From positions 40,799,631 through 40,863,630 of the forward strand of contig CM055102.1 in the NCBI GenBank assembly GCA_029204225.1: a stretch of DNA of 64,000 bases, given 5' to 3'. A program made the translations under genes and the position numbers. A model generated the notes under the pieces. It saw nothing but the letters and a program-made list of their open reading frames with translations, did not search any database and was not told the origin of the DNA. This DNA is from Diphasiastrum complanatum (taxonomy: Eukaryota > Streptophyta > Lycopodiopsida > Lycopodiales > Lycopodiaceae). Shown here in pieces: positions 1 through 11,160 of the stretch; position 1 is the stretch's first letter; the number at the start of each line of letters is the position of its first letter.

Positions 1-461
1 TTGTTCTACGGCTGTCCACTATTTTCCAGATTTGAAAGTGTCCAATGTTCTTGATTCATACCAATAGCATCTTAGATTCAGCCCAATAGCATTTGAAATC
101 ACCTACGTTTGGTATCAAGCAACTAAGATCCAATCTCCTCCAAACTTTGCATTTTTCAGGATAGGACACTTGGCTTCCTCGAAAAGTATCTTTGTTCATA
201 TCACATTTTTGGTGCAGATTTCTATCAAAAGTATTATGCTGGCTCTTAGTTACTCAAAGGGGCAAAGTTTGATCTATAACTTGCATGCTGAAACTGAAAT
301 TTCAGCAAGTTATGGAGATTCTCTCTCTCTAGAGGGCACAAAAGGAGGAGGCGGCAAATCTGGTTTGTTGATCAGTTTTTTCTATAAGGTTTTTGTGTGG
401 TTTCTAGGAAGATCTTTACAGACACTTAAAAAGGGAGAATTTATTTCCCTTGGTGAAAGTT
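1..461. other. Unassigned sequence upstream of a copia gag remnant
   Basis: No domain could be recognised. A 97-codon open frame (170-463, +) begins without an ATG and lacks recognisable motifs. Because it sits just before a copia gag, it may be leader or LTR material of that element, but no PBS is visible. Confidence 0.3.
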
Positions 462-963
462 AATTAGATGGTAAAAATTACATGGTTTAGCAATCTAAAA
501 TCAAGAATATTTTGGTTATGTTAGATCTATGGAATTTGACAATAGGAGAAGAAGAATCTCCTCCTCCTCAAAATGATATGAGGAGGATGCAACTTTCAAG
601 AGGAAAAAGGTTTTTGATGAAAGGGCAAATAGAGCACTAGCCATAATCAATGTGTATATTAAAGATAGTCTTATTCCACATGTCACTGATGTTAAATCAC
701 CTAGGTAGGCTTGGGAGAAATTCCAACAAATGTTTGAGACATCTTCCACCACTAGGATCCTCTTCCTCAAGGAAAAGTTTCATACCTTGAAGATGAATGA
801 GGGAGAAGTTATGACACCATACTTGATGAGAATCAAAGATGTGGTAGATCAATTGAAGGATGTAGATGACCTAGACATTGTTAGTGTCACCCTCAAGAGT
901 CAGTGGGCTTCCTCCACAATTCCAGCATCTTTATCATTCACAAGTGTGGAAAATGAACGATAG
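462..963 (+). pseudogene. Copia retrotransposon gag fragment, broken
   Basis: The translation matches the UBN2-type gag of Ty1/copia elements, the capsid-like protein that packages element RNA. It opens with LDGKNY, then QSKIKNIL, changes frame near 600-615 to ERANRALAIINVYI, and continues through AWEKFQQMFETSS, LKEKFHTLKMNEGE and YLMRIKDVVDQL. Two in-frame TAG codons (488-490, where a Trp is usual, and 706-708) and the frame change make it non-functional. No protease or pol follows; sequence switches to a gypsy LTR about 50 bases downstream. It probably was cut short by that insertion. Confidence 0.8.
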
Positions 964-1014
964 AGAAAGATCATCTTCTTGCCAATTATCATAACTCAGA
1001 TCATAATAGCATGA

Positions 1015-1494
1015 TGTTGGGGATTTGGTGGGACCCACGTATATATCTTATACAGTTCTTAGTAAATAAGTGAGAGGGATTTGGCACCTTACGTGTGTAA
1101 GTCCAACCCAGCGATCACATTGTTATTTGATCAAATAGATAGCAATGAAGAGACTTTTAGGCTATTTACGCAAGTAAATAAGTTTAGAAGCCTAAAAGTC
1201 AAGTTAGTGATTGGAGGGTCCTTTCTCAGTGCTCACCAGATATTTGAATTTGGAAATAAAGGGAGGCAAGAAATTAGGTCTAGCTCTCAACTATAAAAGG
1301 AGATCATTTCCTTATTGAATAGCCATTCTTGAAGATCCAATTTTGCTAATCTAAAGCAATTCTCCCAATTGGGTCTCTCTCTCTCTCTCTCTCTCTCAGG
1401 TTCACTCTTCATTCTCTTGCTAACAAGTTGAAGGTGAGGTCATGCTCATTTGGGAACGCAACTACTACAGGTCGTGACAGGCGAGCACCTTACA
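1015..1494 (+). mobile_element. Gypsy-type 5' LTR
   Basis: The block begins TGTTGGGG and ends TTACA, four bases before a tRNA-Asp-type primer binding site, as a 5' LTR should. A TATA-like box (CTATAAAAGG, 1291-1300) lies about 200 bases before the end and is the likely start signal for element RNA. A (TC)12 tract sits at 1374-1397. No second LTR was found in the window, so the left boundary rests only on the TG dinucleotide and could be a few bases off. Confidence 0.6.
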
Positions 1495-1498
1495 ATTT

Positions 1499-1516
1499 TG
1501 GCGCCGTTGCCAGGGA
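1499..1516 (+). promoter_or_regulatory. Primer binding site, tRNA-Asp type
   Basis: TGGCGCCGTTGCCAGGGA matches the tRNA-Asp-complementary PBS used by many plant Ty3/gypsy (Tat/Athila-like) elements with one difference (A for G at 1512). It lies four bases after the LTR end and marks where minus-strand DNA synthesis starts. Confidence 0.8.
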
Positions 1517-1693
1517 GCAATGCACTCTCATCTTGCTTTTTAGCATTTTCTTTTATAATTTGTGGTTAGAATGCATTTAGGCATCTTGGTTTTGGCATGC
1601 TAGGGTTAGCTTTGCATTATGGATGTGATTTGTGAGACTTATGTCCAAAGACGTTCAGAAAAATGAGTGGGGACTGTATTTTTTGTTTTTTAA

Positions 1694-2290
1694 TTTTTCT
1701 GCCTTGTTTCATTCATTTTTTCGCTCAACTTGCTATTCTCTGTAATTCGATTTGAATAGGTAGAGTTGTAGAGCATTGAAAGGGCTTTCTGGGGATATAA
1801 TTGTTTTTTCATTTCGTTGAGTATTGGGCAAGTTACAAATTTTTGAAGTTGGCAACAAGATTATGTAGACTTGTCAAAAACCAGGATTTTCCAGATTTTT
1901 AAATTTTTCTACCCTGTTTGATCCATTTTTTGTTCTCTGTAATTCGATTTGAATAGGTAGAGTTGTAGAGCATTGAAAGGGCTCTTTGGAGAGAGTTTTT
2001 TTTGGATTTTGTCAAGTATTGAGCAAGTTACAAATTTTTGAGGTTGGCAACAAAATTATGTAAACTTGTCATAAACAAGAAGTTTTCTAATTTTCAATTT
2101 TTCAGCCCTGTTTGCTTCATTTTTTGCTCGACTTTCTGTTTTTCTTAATTTTATTTTAGTAGACAAGGATGTAGACCATTGGAAGGGCTTGTGGAGATAT
2201 AATTTTTTCTACATTTCGTTAAGCATTGAGCAAATTACAAATTTTTGAAATTGAGAAAAAAAAAATTGTAAACTTGTCATTAACCAGAAT
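1694..2290 (+). repeat. Three diverged tandem copies of a ~200 bp unit in the gypsy leader
   Basis: Units start near 1694, 1903 and 2096. Each carries TTTTTCTGCC-like T-rich sequence, a GAATAGGTAGAGTTGTAGA-like core, GGAAGGGCT-like sequence and ACAAATTTTTGA. They sit between the PBS and gag, in the untranslated leader. Copies 1 and 2 are much closer to each other than to copy 3. Confidence 0.75.
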
Positions 2291-2368
2291 TCATAATAAC
2301 CAAGTGAGAGAGACAACCCCATCAAATATATAAAAAAAATCAAAATTTGTGTATTTAAATATTTTTTA

Positions 2369-2860
2369 TAGAAGGCTAAGTGAACGTTCCACTAGTTTTT
2401 GGTAATTTTTTGTAAAAAGTTTCACACCTTTCTGCAAGAATATCAATTCTTTGAGAGGAACTTTCGCCAAAATTTTTTTTTTCTTCTAAAAATAGAAGGC
2501 TGAGTGAATGTTCCACTAGTTTCTGGTAACCTTTTTTCACACTTTTCTACAAGAATATCAGTTATTTTAGATAAACCTTTGCCTAAACCTTTGCCAAAAA
2601 AATTATAAAATATTCTAAAGGTAGAAGGCCAAGTGAATATTTCACTAGTTTTTGGTAACCTTTTGTAGAAAGTTTCACACCTTTCTGCAAGAATATTAGT
2701 TCTATGAGAGGAACCTTTGCCTAAACCTTCGCCAAAAAAACTATAAAAAGTGAACATTCTCTAAGTTTCTGATAACTTTTTGTATGAAAAGTTTGCTTTT
2801 CTGCAAGAATATCGGTTCTCAACAGAGAACCTTTGCCTGTCTTTTTGAAGCTTCTAAATA
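2369..2860 (+). repeat. Four tandem copies of a ~126 bp unit in the gypsy leader
   Basis: Units begin near 2369, 2493, 2622 and 2746, each with AGAAGGC, AGTGAA, CACTAGTTT, TTTCTGCAAGAATAT and a GAGAGGAACCTTTGCC-like end. The minus strand happens to stay open for 104 codons because the unit length is close to a multiple of three; that reading frame is repeat-born and is not called as a gene. Confidence 0.75.
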
Positions 2861-3096
2861 TAGAAATATATTATCAGTGAATCAGGCGAGAAGAAAAAAA
2901 TAAAGGTTCCTTGAGATGTTGAGCATTTTTTTGTGAAGGAGGGACACTTCGTTTGCTTAGAATCTTTATATCTCTTTGTTAACCTTCATTGCAAAAAAAA
3001 AAAGTGGGATAGCCAAATATTTTCCTGATACATCAAGTCATCTATTGTTGAGGCTATGACAACTAGAGAGCAACAATTGGCTCGAGTGTTTATGTT

Positions 3097-4108
3097 ATGG
3101 TATTTTATTATACTGGCGTGCTCGATAAGATCAAAGTTGGTATGAAAGCATTGATATCCTATACAACACCCACACGACTTTGTATAGATGCCAACAACAT
3201 TGAAGGCCACTTAAGGGAAGCAGAGTTAAACAAAGTCTCTTCAGTTATGGGATCATTAGACGAAGAACCAGAGCAAACATATATCACATGATTGTGCAAA
3301 TCAAAAAGACACAGAATCAAAACAAAGTGAAGACGATCCAATAAGACAAAGTGTTATACATTCAAAGGTTGGCGAAAAACTTCTCAAGTAGATGACCACC
3401 ATGAGTCTATTGCAATTGCAACTTCAAGGGCATGATGCAGAGCATACGATTGGAGGTCGACATCAAAGGCCGAACTTGACAACGTGCCAACAAGAGATTC
3501 ATTCAGAGGATAAAAGGAGTTTTGCTTTGAGCACACTAGAACAGTCTTCAGTCAAAACTGGTGGAGTGGAAGTATTGGTCATATCGTCATGCATGTCTCC
3601 GAATTCATCAGAAGATTATAATAGCTTACCACTGTACTATGTGGAGAGTGATAAGGGACAATTGTTACCAGTGTATGCTTATCACCTCGGAGGGGATGGT
3701 ATACTACGCATGGTACGATGTTATGGATGTGGAGGAAGACATCACCGTTCAGAGTGTCCACATCGAGCTGATCCCACAACCTTTTCACCTTGGTGAACAC
3801 AAGGTGGTGCCAACCATCCATGTCTTGATTGTCCAATGAGGCAACTTGCAAAAGCTAAGAAGCTATCATCCAACATGGACCAACATGCAACTTATTTTCA
3901 AGCTACTCCACTTAGGATGCACTACAAAAGAAAAATCGTAGTGCCACCAGACTTTGAGACAATTGAAAAATATGGCAATTTTTCTAAACTTGCAAAATGC
4001 ATAGAAGATAGAGTTGGTGCAATCAATATCGATCAGTCTATGCCTATGGCGAAACAGAGAGGAGAAGAAGAAATGTCTTCTGATGAACAACTTGAAGAAC
4101 TTGACTGA
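3097..4108 (+). pseudogene. Gypsy gag fragment with zinc knuckle
   Basis: One frame runs from 3392 to 4108 with a single TGA at 3797-3799. It carries CYGCGGRHHRSECPH, a Cys-His knuckle of the form CX2CX3HX4C, the nucleic-acid-binding motif of gag. The same CYGC...ECP form appears in the minus-strand gypsy gag at 33.9 kb, so both likely belong to one lineage. A shorter open frame (3097-3291) upstream may be more of the same gag in another frame. No protease or pol follows; the element stops between 4108 and the minus-strand gypsy remnant at 4.58 kb. It is probably the coding remnant of the element whose LTR and PBS lie at 1.0-1.5 kb. Confidence 0.6.
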
Positions 4109-4578
4109 ATGAAAAACTAAACTGACTGCTGATCTATTTATGTTGTTGATGGCACAGCCCTAACGGAATGCGCCGATGTCACTTGGCAGGTGCCACGTGG
4201 AGCTACGAGATTGGACCCGAAATATGTAGTGGATAAGACTCCACTATCCAATATGCTTCAGTCGTTATTTGGACCTTTGACAATCGTTTTAGATCATTTT
4301 GACATTGATCCCCTGTACCATGTGAAGATCCTGTAGAATACGTCATAACCGTGTTGCTTCACTTGCTACACTCGTAGTAGCTCGATACTCTACCTTTGTA
4401 GATGAGAATGCGATAGCATGCTACTTCTTTTAACTCCAAACTATGGAACCTAAACCAAGACTAAAGACATAACCTGTAGTAGATCTTCAATCTTCTGCAT
4501 CTCCAATCCGATCAGCATCCACATATCCCTACAATTGCAAAACATGGGTTTTCGCTCAGTGTTTTCACTTGCATGTCA
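4109..4578. other. No gene seen; boundary between two converging gypsy remnants
   Basis: Non-coding in all frames beyond short spans. It follows the plus-strand gag and is the 3' side of the minus-strand chromodomain element, so it may hold that element's polypurine tract and 3' LTR, but no clear TG...CA pair was found. Confidence 0.4.
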
Positions 4579-5805
4579 CTAAGATCCATCTTTGTCGGCA
4601 TTCTCCAAGGTTTTATGGATTATTGTCGATAAGGGAAAGCACCTCAAGATCCTGCTCACAAGACAAACACAAAGGAACAATTGTGAAAGCAAAACCACCC
4701 CACCAATGAGAAGCCCCCGATCAATCTCCAATAGCATCAGCCCTATAGGATGCAGGTGTCGTGAGCAATGCCGAATCCTATATGCAGCATGTGGACGTAA
4801 CATTTTTTCCCCCTTGAACTGCTTCCGTTCTCGGAAGTGGAACTTAGGAAAGTTCTTTATGCTTTCAACTCTCTCCCACAAATCATCATCCGCAATCCAA
4901 CCTTTCCACCTAATCAAGCACTCAAAGATAGAACGATGTCTCAATTGTTTATCTCTGATTTTGAGTATTCTCTCAGGTTCCAACGGTACACTAAGCGATA
5001 AATCTTCTAAATGGGATAAATCTTCATCAGATCCAAATGTATCACCTTCATGTAAACTTAGGTTTAACCGGCTCACATGAAATATTGGGTGTGCAGTAGA
5101 TTTCCTTGAAGATCTAGTTCATAAGCTAAAGAACCCATTTTCTGTACAATCCGGAATGGTCCACAATATCTAGTAGGCAGTTTATAATGTTGTCAAGGCT
5201 TTAAGTTTCTCAAAACACTAATTTAGCTCCTCATATACAACAAGCAGACTACGTTGATTCCTCTTTTTCCTTTTGTTAACAATGCCTTATGTCAGATTAT
5301 TGAGCGGTGTTGCCACTTTGGCGTAATCCTCAATAAATCTCTGAAAGAAAACCATAAATCCTAGAAACGATTTAACTTGCTTGACAGTTTGGGAGATTAG
5401 CCAATCAACAACTATCTTGATTTTATCCTCATCAATCTTGATCCCATAAGCAATGATCTTATGATCGAGGTAAACCAACTCATGCTTTCAGAATTCACAT
5501 TTGGATTCTTTAGCGTAGAGTAACTCCTACTGAAGCTTCATCAAGACAATTTTGATATGCTTTATGTGTTCCTCGAAGGTCTTATTGTAGACGAGAATGT
5601 CAGCTAGGAACACTACCACAAACCCAAATATGGACAAAACAAATCGTTTATCATTTGCTGGAGCGCTCGTTAACCCAGAAGGCAACACTAAGAACTCACA
5701 ATGGCCAAATTTGGTACGGAATCCAGTCTTTTGCACATCTTCCAACTTAATTATTATCTAATGGTACCTCGTTTTCAGATCTAACTTAGTGAAGTATTTA
5801 GCCCA
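4579..5805 (-). pseudogene. Gypsy chromovirus remnant: RT, integrase tail and chromodomain
   Basis: Reading on the minus strand: YFTKLDLK (start of RT finger/palm), then at 5745-5527 KTGFRTKFGHCEFLVLPSGL and FVVVFLADILVYNKT, then 5478-5287 KSFLGFMVFFQRFIE and ATPLNNLT, the RT thumb. Next, without RNase H or integrase core, comes LPTRYCGPFRIV (5190-5110, integrase C-terminal domain) and a chromodomain (LRHRSIFECLIRWKGW, about 4960-4890) that in chromoviruses steers integration to marked chromatin. The RT catalytic FLDD-type box reads FLAD, so the first catalytic Asp is lost. About 1.5 kb of normal pol is missing near 5285. Several stops are present. Confidence 0.85.
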
Positions 5806-8098
5806 TTGATTCTTCTTTCCGAAACTCCATTTTGTTGAGGTGTTTCCGTACTTGCAAATTGTCTCTTTATACCATGATTCTTGCAAAACACTTGAAATTC
5901 TGTAGAAAGATACTCTCCCCCTTTTTCGAAGAAAGCATCTTAATCTGTCTATCTGTTTCTTTCTCCACATGTATCTTAAACCATGTGAAATACTTGAATG
6001 CCTCACTCTTATTCTTGAGAAGATATACCCGCATCTTCCTAGTATAATCATCAACAAACACCATAACGTAACTTGCTCCCCCATTAGACTGAGTTTTCAT
6101 AGGACCACACAAATCTATATGAACACATTCTAGAACATTTCTCACCCTAAAAGCACTAGACGAAAAGTTCATATGATATTTCCCTAAGACAACCCTCACA
6201 AAACTTGTGATCAGAAATAACTTGAGGTAAACCAGTAACCATATTGTATTTCCTCAAGACATGTAGACTTTTGATATTCAGATGTCCAAACCTTTCGTGC
6301 TATAATATCCACAATACTTGCAGATGACCCACCACTTGAGCCTGAACTTTGTACAACCTTCCTGCGAGAATGCCCTCAGCTACTACATCGTCGTCCTTTT
6401 TCTTGATGATACATCGTGTTGGGAGAATGGGTGGAATCTCCTCGGTGCGTGCACTGCGTGGATCGTAATGGATTACGCAGGCAAACACAATAGGATTTAT
6501 TTGTTTGCGCTGCGGAAGCGGAAGAGCAAACGGTCAGACAAAGCAGTAAGAGAGTCAAACAGAAAATGAAATAGCAAAAGCATGTAACACTGACAAAGAT
6601 ATGAACACAATAACAATTTAGTAGTCGATTCAGATTAATGTATGAAAATACAAGTCAGGTAGATACTATGAGCACAAGACAAATGCGGGCAAAACTGTGT
6701 GCTCAGGAAGCTAACTCTCCGCTTTGTAAAAGCTATGAGCTTGTTTCTGACAATCAGTCTGAAAGGAAGAATCGATGCGTGAAAGCATCTACAGTGTCTA
6801 TCTCTAATGTAGCATGTTTCTTGTATATCCTATGTCTGTTACAATGATCATCATCTATATAGAGTTTACATTAGTGCTGATGTATGTACAAAAAGGGAAT
6901 AGAGTTGTTGCATCGTCTTGGGTAGATATTGGTGGTTGCTGTCATTGTCCAAGTGGTTGCACAATACAGGAAGTGGGCATGAGGAGTCTCGAGTCGAGCG
7001 TGCTGTTGTTGATAGTCGATGGAGTCGACTAATCTTGATGGTCCGACGATAGTCGGTTAAGTCGACAAGTCGGACTTCCTCGACAAGTCGATTGCCACTC
7101 TGATGCCTATCTTTGATAATGGAGCATTTCTGTAGATTGTGCGACAATGCATGTAAAACTGTAGCAATGTGAATGGAACTAGATTAACATGGGATTAAGG
7201 AGAGTAGAGGAATAAATCCAACACGCTGCTCTTTATCAAATTGTGAAATCATATGTTGCTTTGCAGTAGCCAAAACTGAGAGTAATTTCTTCTTGATTCT
7301 TGGTACATGAAGCACGTCCTTTATGTCTTCAATCTGTCCTAAAGGTAGTTGAACCCATACTTTTCCAGCTCCCTTTATATCATATGTGTAGTTATCTCCC
7401 AAATGCCGAAAACAACTCACAATCGTCAAGATCCAAAGCACTTAATTTTGCATTAAGTCCTTTTTCAACAAAATTTTCATCCTGCTTCTTCTTGAACTTG
7501 TTTTTCCAACACTCCTTTGCATAATGCCCTGGCTTTTGGACAATAAAGGAACTTCCTTTTCAAATTGCTTTATTTCCATCTTCTGGTTGATTTGATTGGT
7601 TTTGTTGTTGATCCTACTGCTTCTTCTTCCTTGTTCTTTTTCCCTTTGCCACTTTTCTTGGAACTTTGCCCTCGCTTCTTTGCTAAGAATGCCTGCTCCC
7701 GGAAATCATCCCTGTTAACAAGATTTTGTCGTCTCGTTTCCTCCTGTAGCATTATTGCCTTCAACTCATTTAAAGAAGGGTTGTCTCCCATAAAGACAAC
7801 GTCATAGCAAGTTTTGATAGGCCAAAGGTAAACTATTAAGCATGATGGATACCAAAACTAAATCCAGAACACTTTCTCCAACTACAGTAGTTGCCCTTTG
7901 CCCTCTCAAATCTTTCACTCGAGTAAAGTAATCCTTTACTGATTCACCTATACCCATCTTTAATGTATGTAGCTTATTCGTTAAGAACAAAATTCGAGAT
8001 TGATTTACAATCTCGTATAAATTCTTTAAAATAGCCCAAGCTTCCTTGGGTCCAACAACATCCCTGATGTGAGGAATTTCTAAGTGAAACATCATGTT
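5806..8098 (-). pseudogene. Copia gag-protease-integrase remnant, split by a solo LTR
   Basis: Order on the minus strand: gag (8098-7802, EAWAILKNLYEIVNQSRILF, KLHTLKMGIGES; 7791-7570 basic linker), a decayed zinc knuckle (KPGHYAKECW, about 7520, first cysteines gone), protease region (LGDNYTYDIKGAGKVWVQL, VLHVPRIKK, 7440-7224), the solo LTR, then AEGILAGRLYKV, gag-pre-integrase (HERFGHLNIKSLHVL, CEGCL, 6310-6199) and integrase (CVHIDLCGPMKT, VFVDDYTRK, ending ASTETPQQNGVSER near 5810). Stops and frameshifts occur, for example TAG for the Trp before HERFGHL. RT and RNase H are absent: the frame meets the gypsy RT of the neighbouring remnant at about 5805. Confidence 0.9.
6417..7223 (-). mobile_element. 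Solo LTR (807 bp) inside copia pol
   Basis: On the minus strand the insert begins TGTTGG and ends CCAACA, classic LTR termini. It separates two parts of one coding sequence: codons for FDKEQ lie on one side and CIIKKKDDD resumes on the other, matching the uninterrupted copia order. Only CG is repeated at both edges, so a normal 4-6 bp target duplication is not visible. It contains a GTCGAC-rich stretch (about 6995-7090) and a CTATATAG box near 6855. The internal 93-codon minus frame (7147-6866) is within the LTR and not called as a gene. Orientation of the original element is not certain. Confidence 0.75.
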
Positions 8099-8370
8099 CT
8101 ATTCTAGAGCTAGTGCGCCCTGCTACATGCAAGACTAATTAACTTGACTTTAGGACTTTGACTATACTAAACATAGAAATGGCCCCTAAAATAGCTCGCA
8201 AGCATGGCCAAACCAACATTAGGGGTGCAAATAAACATTACTTTCTAATAGATCCATAGGCTTGTCACTATTACTCCTCCGTGCTTTGATCTCCTTCCTT
8301 CCCCTACCTACATTGTCCAAATTTTTGTGATATTTATTCTTCTATTGCATCGACCTATCTTCACCAAGTC
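8099..8370. other. Spacer between two retrotransposon remnants
   Basis: No feature recognised. It separates the copia gag end (minus) from the gypsy integrase (plus). Confidence 0.3.
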
Positions 8371-9280
8371 TATTCACTTAGACCATCGTCTTTATCATTA
8401 TGGTGCATTGTGTATCCCTAGTTCCCTTAATCTCCATTCTTATCTACGTCATGACACCCATAATCCACCGTTGGTGGCCAGAAAACTTTAGGCCCTATTC
8501 GTGACTATTTTTCTTGGCCTTTTACAAAGTCTGACGTTGCTAGACGTCTTCATTAGTATCTTTCTTTCTTCACAACAAGTACTCTCACACTAAACCTACT
8601 AGACTCCTGTGGCATTGGTCTATCCCTCATCACCAGCGGACTTTATCCTTGAATTGCCCTGTACCTAGCGTGGTCACGATTCTTGTTTGGTGGTTGTGGA
8701 TAGGTTCTCAAAACGAGCCCATTTTCATTCCGGTCAAGAGTACTATTACTTTAGTTCCGTGTGCCCGCAGATTTCTTTTTGAAATCTTTCGCTTACACAA
8801 TGTGCCTCGCTCTATCCTCATTGATCGGAATAGTATACTTACCTCCACTGGTTTTCTGCAGGTTGGCATCGTCACCATGCTAAGTTTTAGGAGGTGTTAT
8901 GGTTTATTAGACATCGCTTTGCTCAGGGTCATGCTACTACAGGAAAGCTTGGTCCACATTATTATGGGCATGTTCAATATTACAATGTGTTAGCCAAAGT
9001 GCTATTCTTGACATCATTCCTCGATCTGTTACATTGCCAAATGATCCATAGCTTTTTCCTTTCTTCTTGCCACTATTCTTCAGGTATTCTTTCAATATTG
9101 TTGACAGCGTCGGCAGGTTCAATTTTTGGTTTAGTGGGATGGTCGTCCTCTTGACGAGGCTACTTGGGAGTCCCTTGATGTGCATTGTGTTTGCACACAC
9201 TCCTTTACTTGCTAACGAAGCTCGTGCTCTAGTAGCTACAATTCAAGATCCTTTACATGATAATACTACTTCAGCTAGTT
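8371..9280 (+). pseudogene. Gypsy chromovirus integrase and chromodomain remnant
   Basis: The plus strand reads, with stops and frame changes: DYFSWPFTKSD, DFILELP followed by RGHDSCLVVVDRFSKRAHF (integrase core start, 8641-8725), then in another frame IPVKSTITLVPCARRFLF and IFRLHNVPRSILIDR (about 8740-8830). After an internal deletion, KLGPHYYGHV (about 8945) is the integrase C-terminal domain and WDGRPLDEATWESLDV (about 9139-9186) is the chromodomain aromatic-cage region. These are the integration enzyme and chromatin-reading tail of a Ty3/gypsy chromovirus. RT and RNase H are absent from this copy. Distinct from, and opposite in strand to, the chromovirus at 4.6-5.8 kb. Confidence 0.85.
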
Positions 9281-9405
9281 GATTACCTTTTTCCTCCAAA
9301 TATTGGGTATTTAGTACAATATGATGGCTAATTTCTTATTGATCCTATACAGCCAGTTGTTCCTGCTTTCGCTCCTATTGTATGGGGCTTGCTTTTTCAA
9401 GGGAG

Positions 9406-10136
9406 TGTTGTGGACATACATATCCATATGATGGTCATTTCATGCATTATTGATATATGATTATATTGGCATCATTTACTTTCAATATTAGAATGCTATT
9501 TCATGCTATTATTGGTGGACACACAGTATTATTTGTATTGACGAAGCCTTGGTTGCGGAAGCGGGCACGCTGCGTGCGTCCCGTGACTGTCCTCGGTGAA
9601 TGTCGGGGCTACTCAAAACATGTTCTCAGGTAGAGAGCCTCATTTGTTGTCATTAATGTCTATTGTTTATGATGTGAGGCCATATCTGTGATATTGTGTT
9701 CATAACTCCATGCATCTTCAAACGTCTACCTATATATGAACTTTGTAGGTGGGCCCAAACTCCCTGTGAAAGATCTATGGATTTTAAGGAATATGTGCCC
9801 AGGCAAAAGAAGATCAGGATGTTTATGATAAGCATCCACTAGAAATTTGTTCATTCATCAAAATTTATTATGGGTGGTTAGCAGGCCCCCACTGTTGAAT
9901 GTGAGGGCCTATGAGCAGCAATGGTTGGAGCTACCTTGCCATCTCCATACATCTGCAACGTACGTGGCATGTCAACCTCCAAGACCATGTGGCAACTACA
10001 AATGTCAATTGCCCTACTGTCGGTACTGCCAATCAAGTAATTTATGAGCCAGACAAGGGTGCTCAAGGCTAATGTCCACAATAGACCGCCAAATATATGC
10101 ACTTGGATTACCATGACGACTACTCAATATCTAACA
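9406..10136 (+). mobile_element. Candidate gypsy 3' LTR
   Basis: Begins TGTTGTGG right after a purine-rich AAGGGAG that could be the polypurine tract of the preceding integrase/chromodomain remnant, and ends ATCTAACA, giving TGTT...AACA termini. No second copy in the window confirms the ends, so the right edge in particular is a guess. Confidence 0.35.
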
Positions 10137-11160
10137 GTTCAACCTCCTGCCACAAACTACCTCACCCCCTTTAAATGATTGTTGATGCAAAAATCACAGC
10201 CCTAAAAAACCGAACTTTTGAAAGAACATGCTAGTACAACAAAACTAGTCTAAACAAAATTGCAAAAAAGAAACACAAATAGCCAATGCAGTAAAATGAT
10301 TCCCCACACTATATGTACACTTGAATCAACACAACATAAAAAATTATCTCAATTTGCTCACTATGGCCTAAATTATGAGCTTACTGTAGAATCTTGGAGC
10401 AAATTAGTGGAAGAAAAACAAGATTAAGGACAATGGATTGTTGTACCCTTAATGGTACACCTTAAATTACTTCCATATTATTTATTTGTCATTGGCCATT
10501 CAATAAATTTTTTAATACTACTAATCTAAAATATCTGCTTATCATTTGGGTGTATGTGCAAGTAATGGACAGTACTAATTGCTTGGTGTAATCAACTATA
10601 CTAACAACACAAATAGATGACTATAGTGTTTATTTCACTAATAACTTTTGATAGTTGATTGTACAAACTATCTAGAGTAAATGACTGGATTGTCTATTCG
10701 CTAGAATAGCTAAGTAGTTGAATGGACTAACTACTTGAGTAATGTAAGGAGCTAGCCCACTCATCATTTATGTGTGTTAGTCAACAATATTGATTGTTTA
10801 GTGTAGTCAACTATACTGACTACACGGATAGATGACTACAGTGTTTCTTCCTAACAGCTTTTGACAGAAGTCCGAGTATAGGGCAACTACAAAGGGCTGC
10901 TTGCGAGGCTATTGGCTATTTGGCTTAGGAGGCTACTTGGTGATGTGCAGACCTTAGGGAGATCCTACTGTAGTACATTGCGATAGCGAGACAACAAAGC
11001 ACGTGTAGTTCCTGTTGAAATTTTGCTAAGATCCCACACTTCTCCTTTTTTGGATAGCAAGTGAAGTTCTTTGATTGGCTTTTAGTTAGCTGGCCATAAT
11101 CATTAGTCCTGAATGCACATTCATGATGCACAGATACTCAACATAGTGAGTCTTGCATAA
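10137..11160. other. Intergenic sequence with a duplicated segment
   Basis: No gene recognised. It contains the direct repeat pair listed separately at 10581-10653 and 10797-10866. Confidence 0.4.
10581..10866 (+). repeat. Direct repeat pair of ~72 bp, 216 bp apart
   Basis: 10581-10653 and 10797-10866 share the order GTGTARTCAACTATACT, ATAGATGACTA, AGTGTTT and AACWKCTTTTGA with scattered changes. The pair could be ends of a small decayed insertion or a local duplication. Confidence 0.65.

Noticed and set aside
2443-2757. 104-codon minus-strand frame with repeated motifs
   Set aside because: It is produced by a 126 bp tandem repeat whose length is a multiple of three; no coding evidence.
4592-5080. 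162-codon plus-strand frame
   Set aside because: It is the antisense shadow of the gypsy chromodomain/integrase tail on the minus strand.
6866-7147. 93-codon minus-strand frame
   Set aside because: It lies wholly inside the solo LTR and has no domain.
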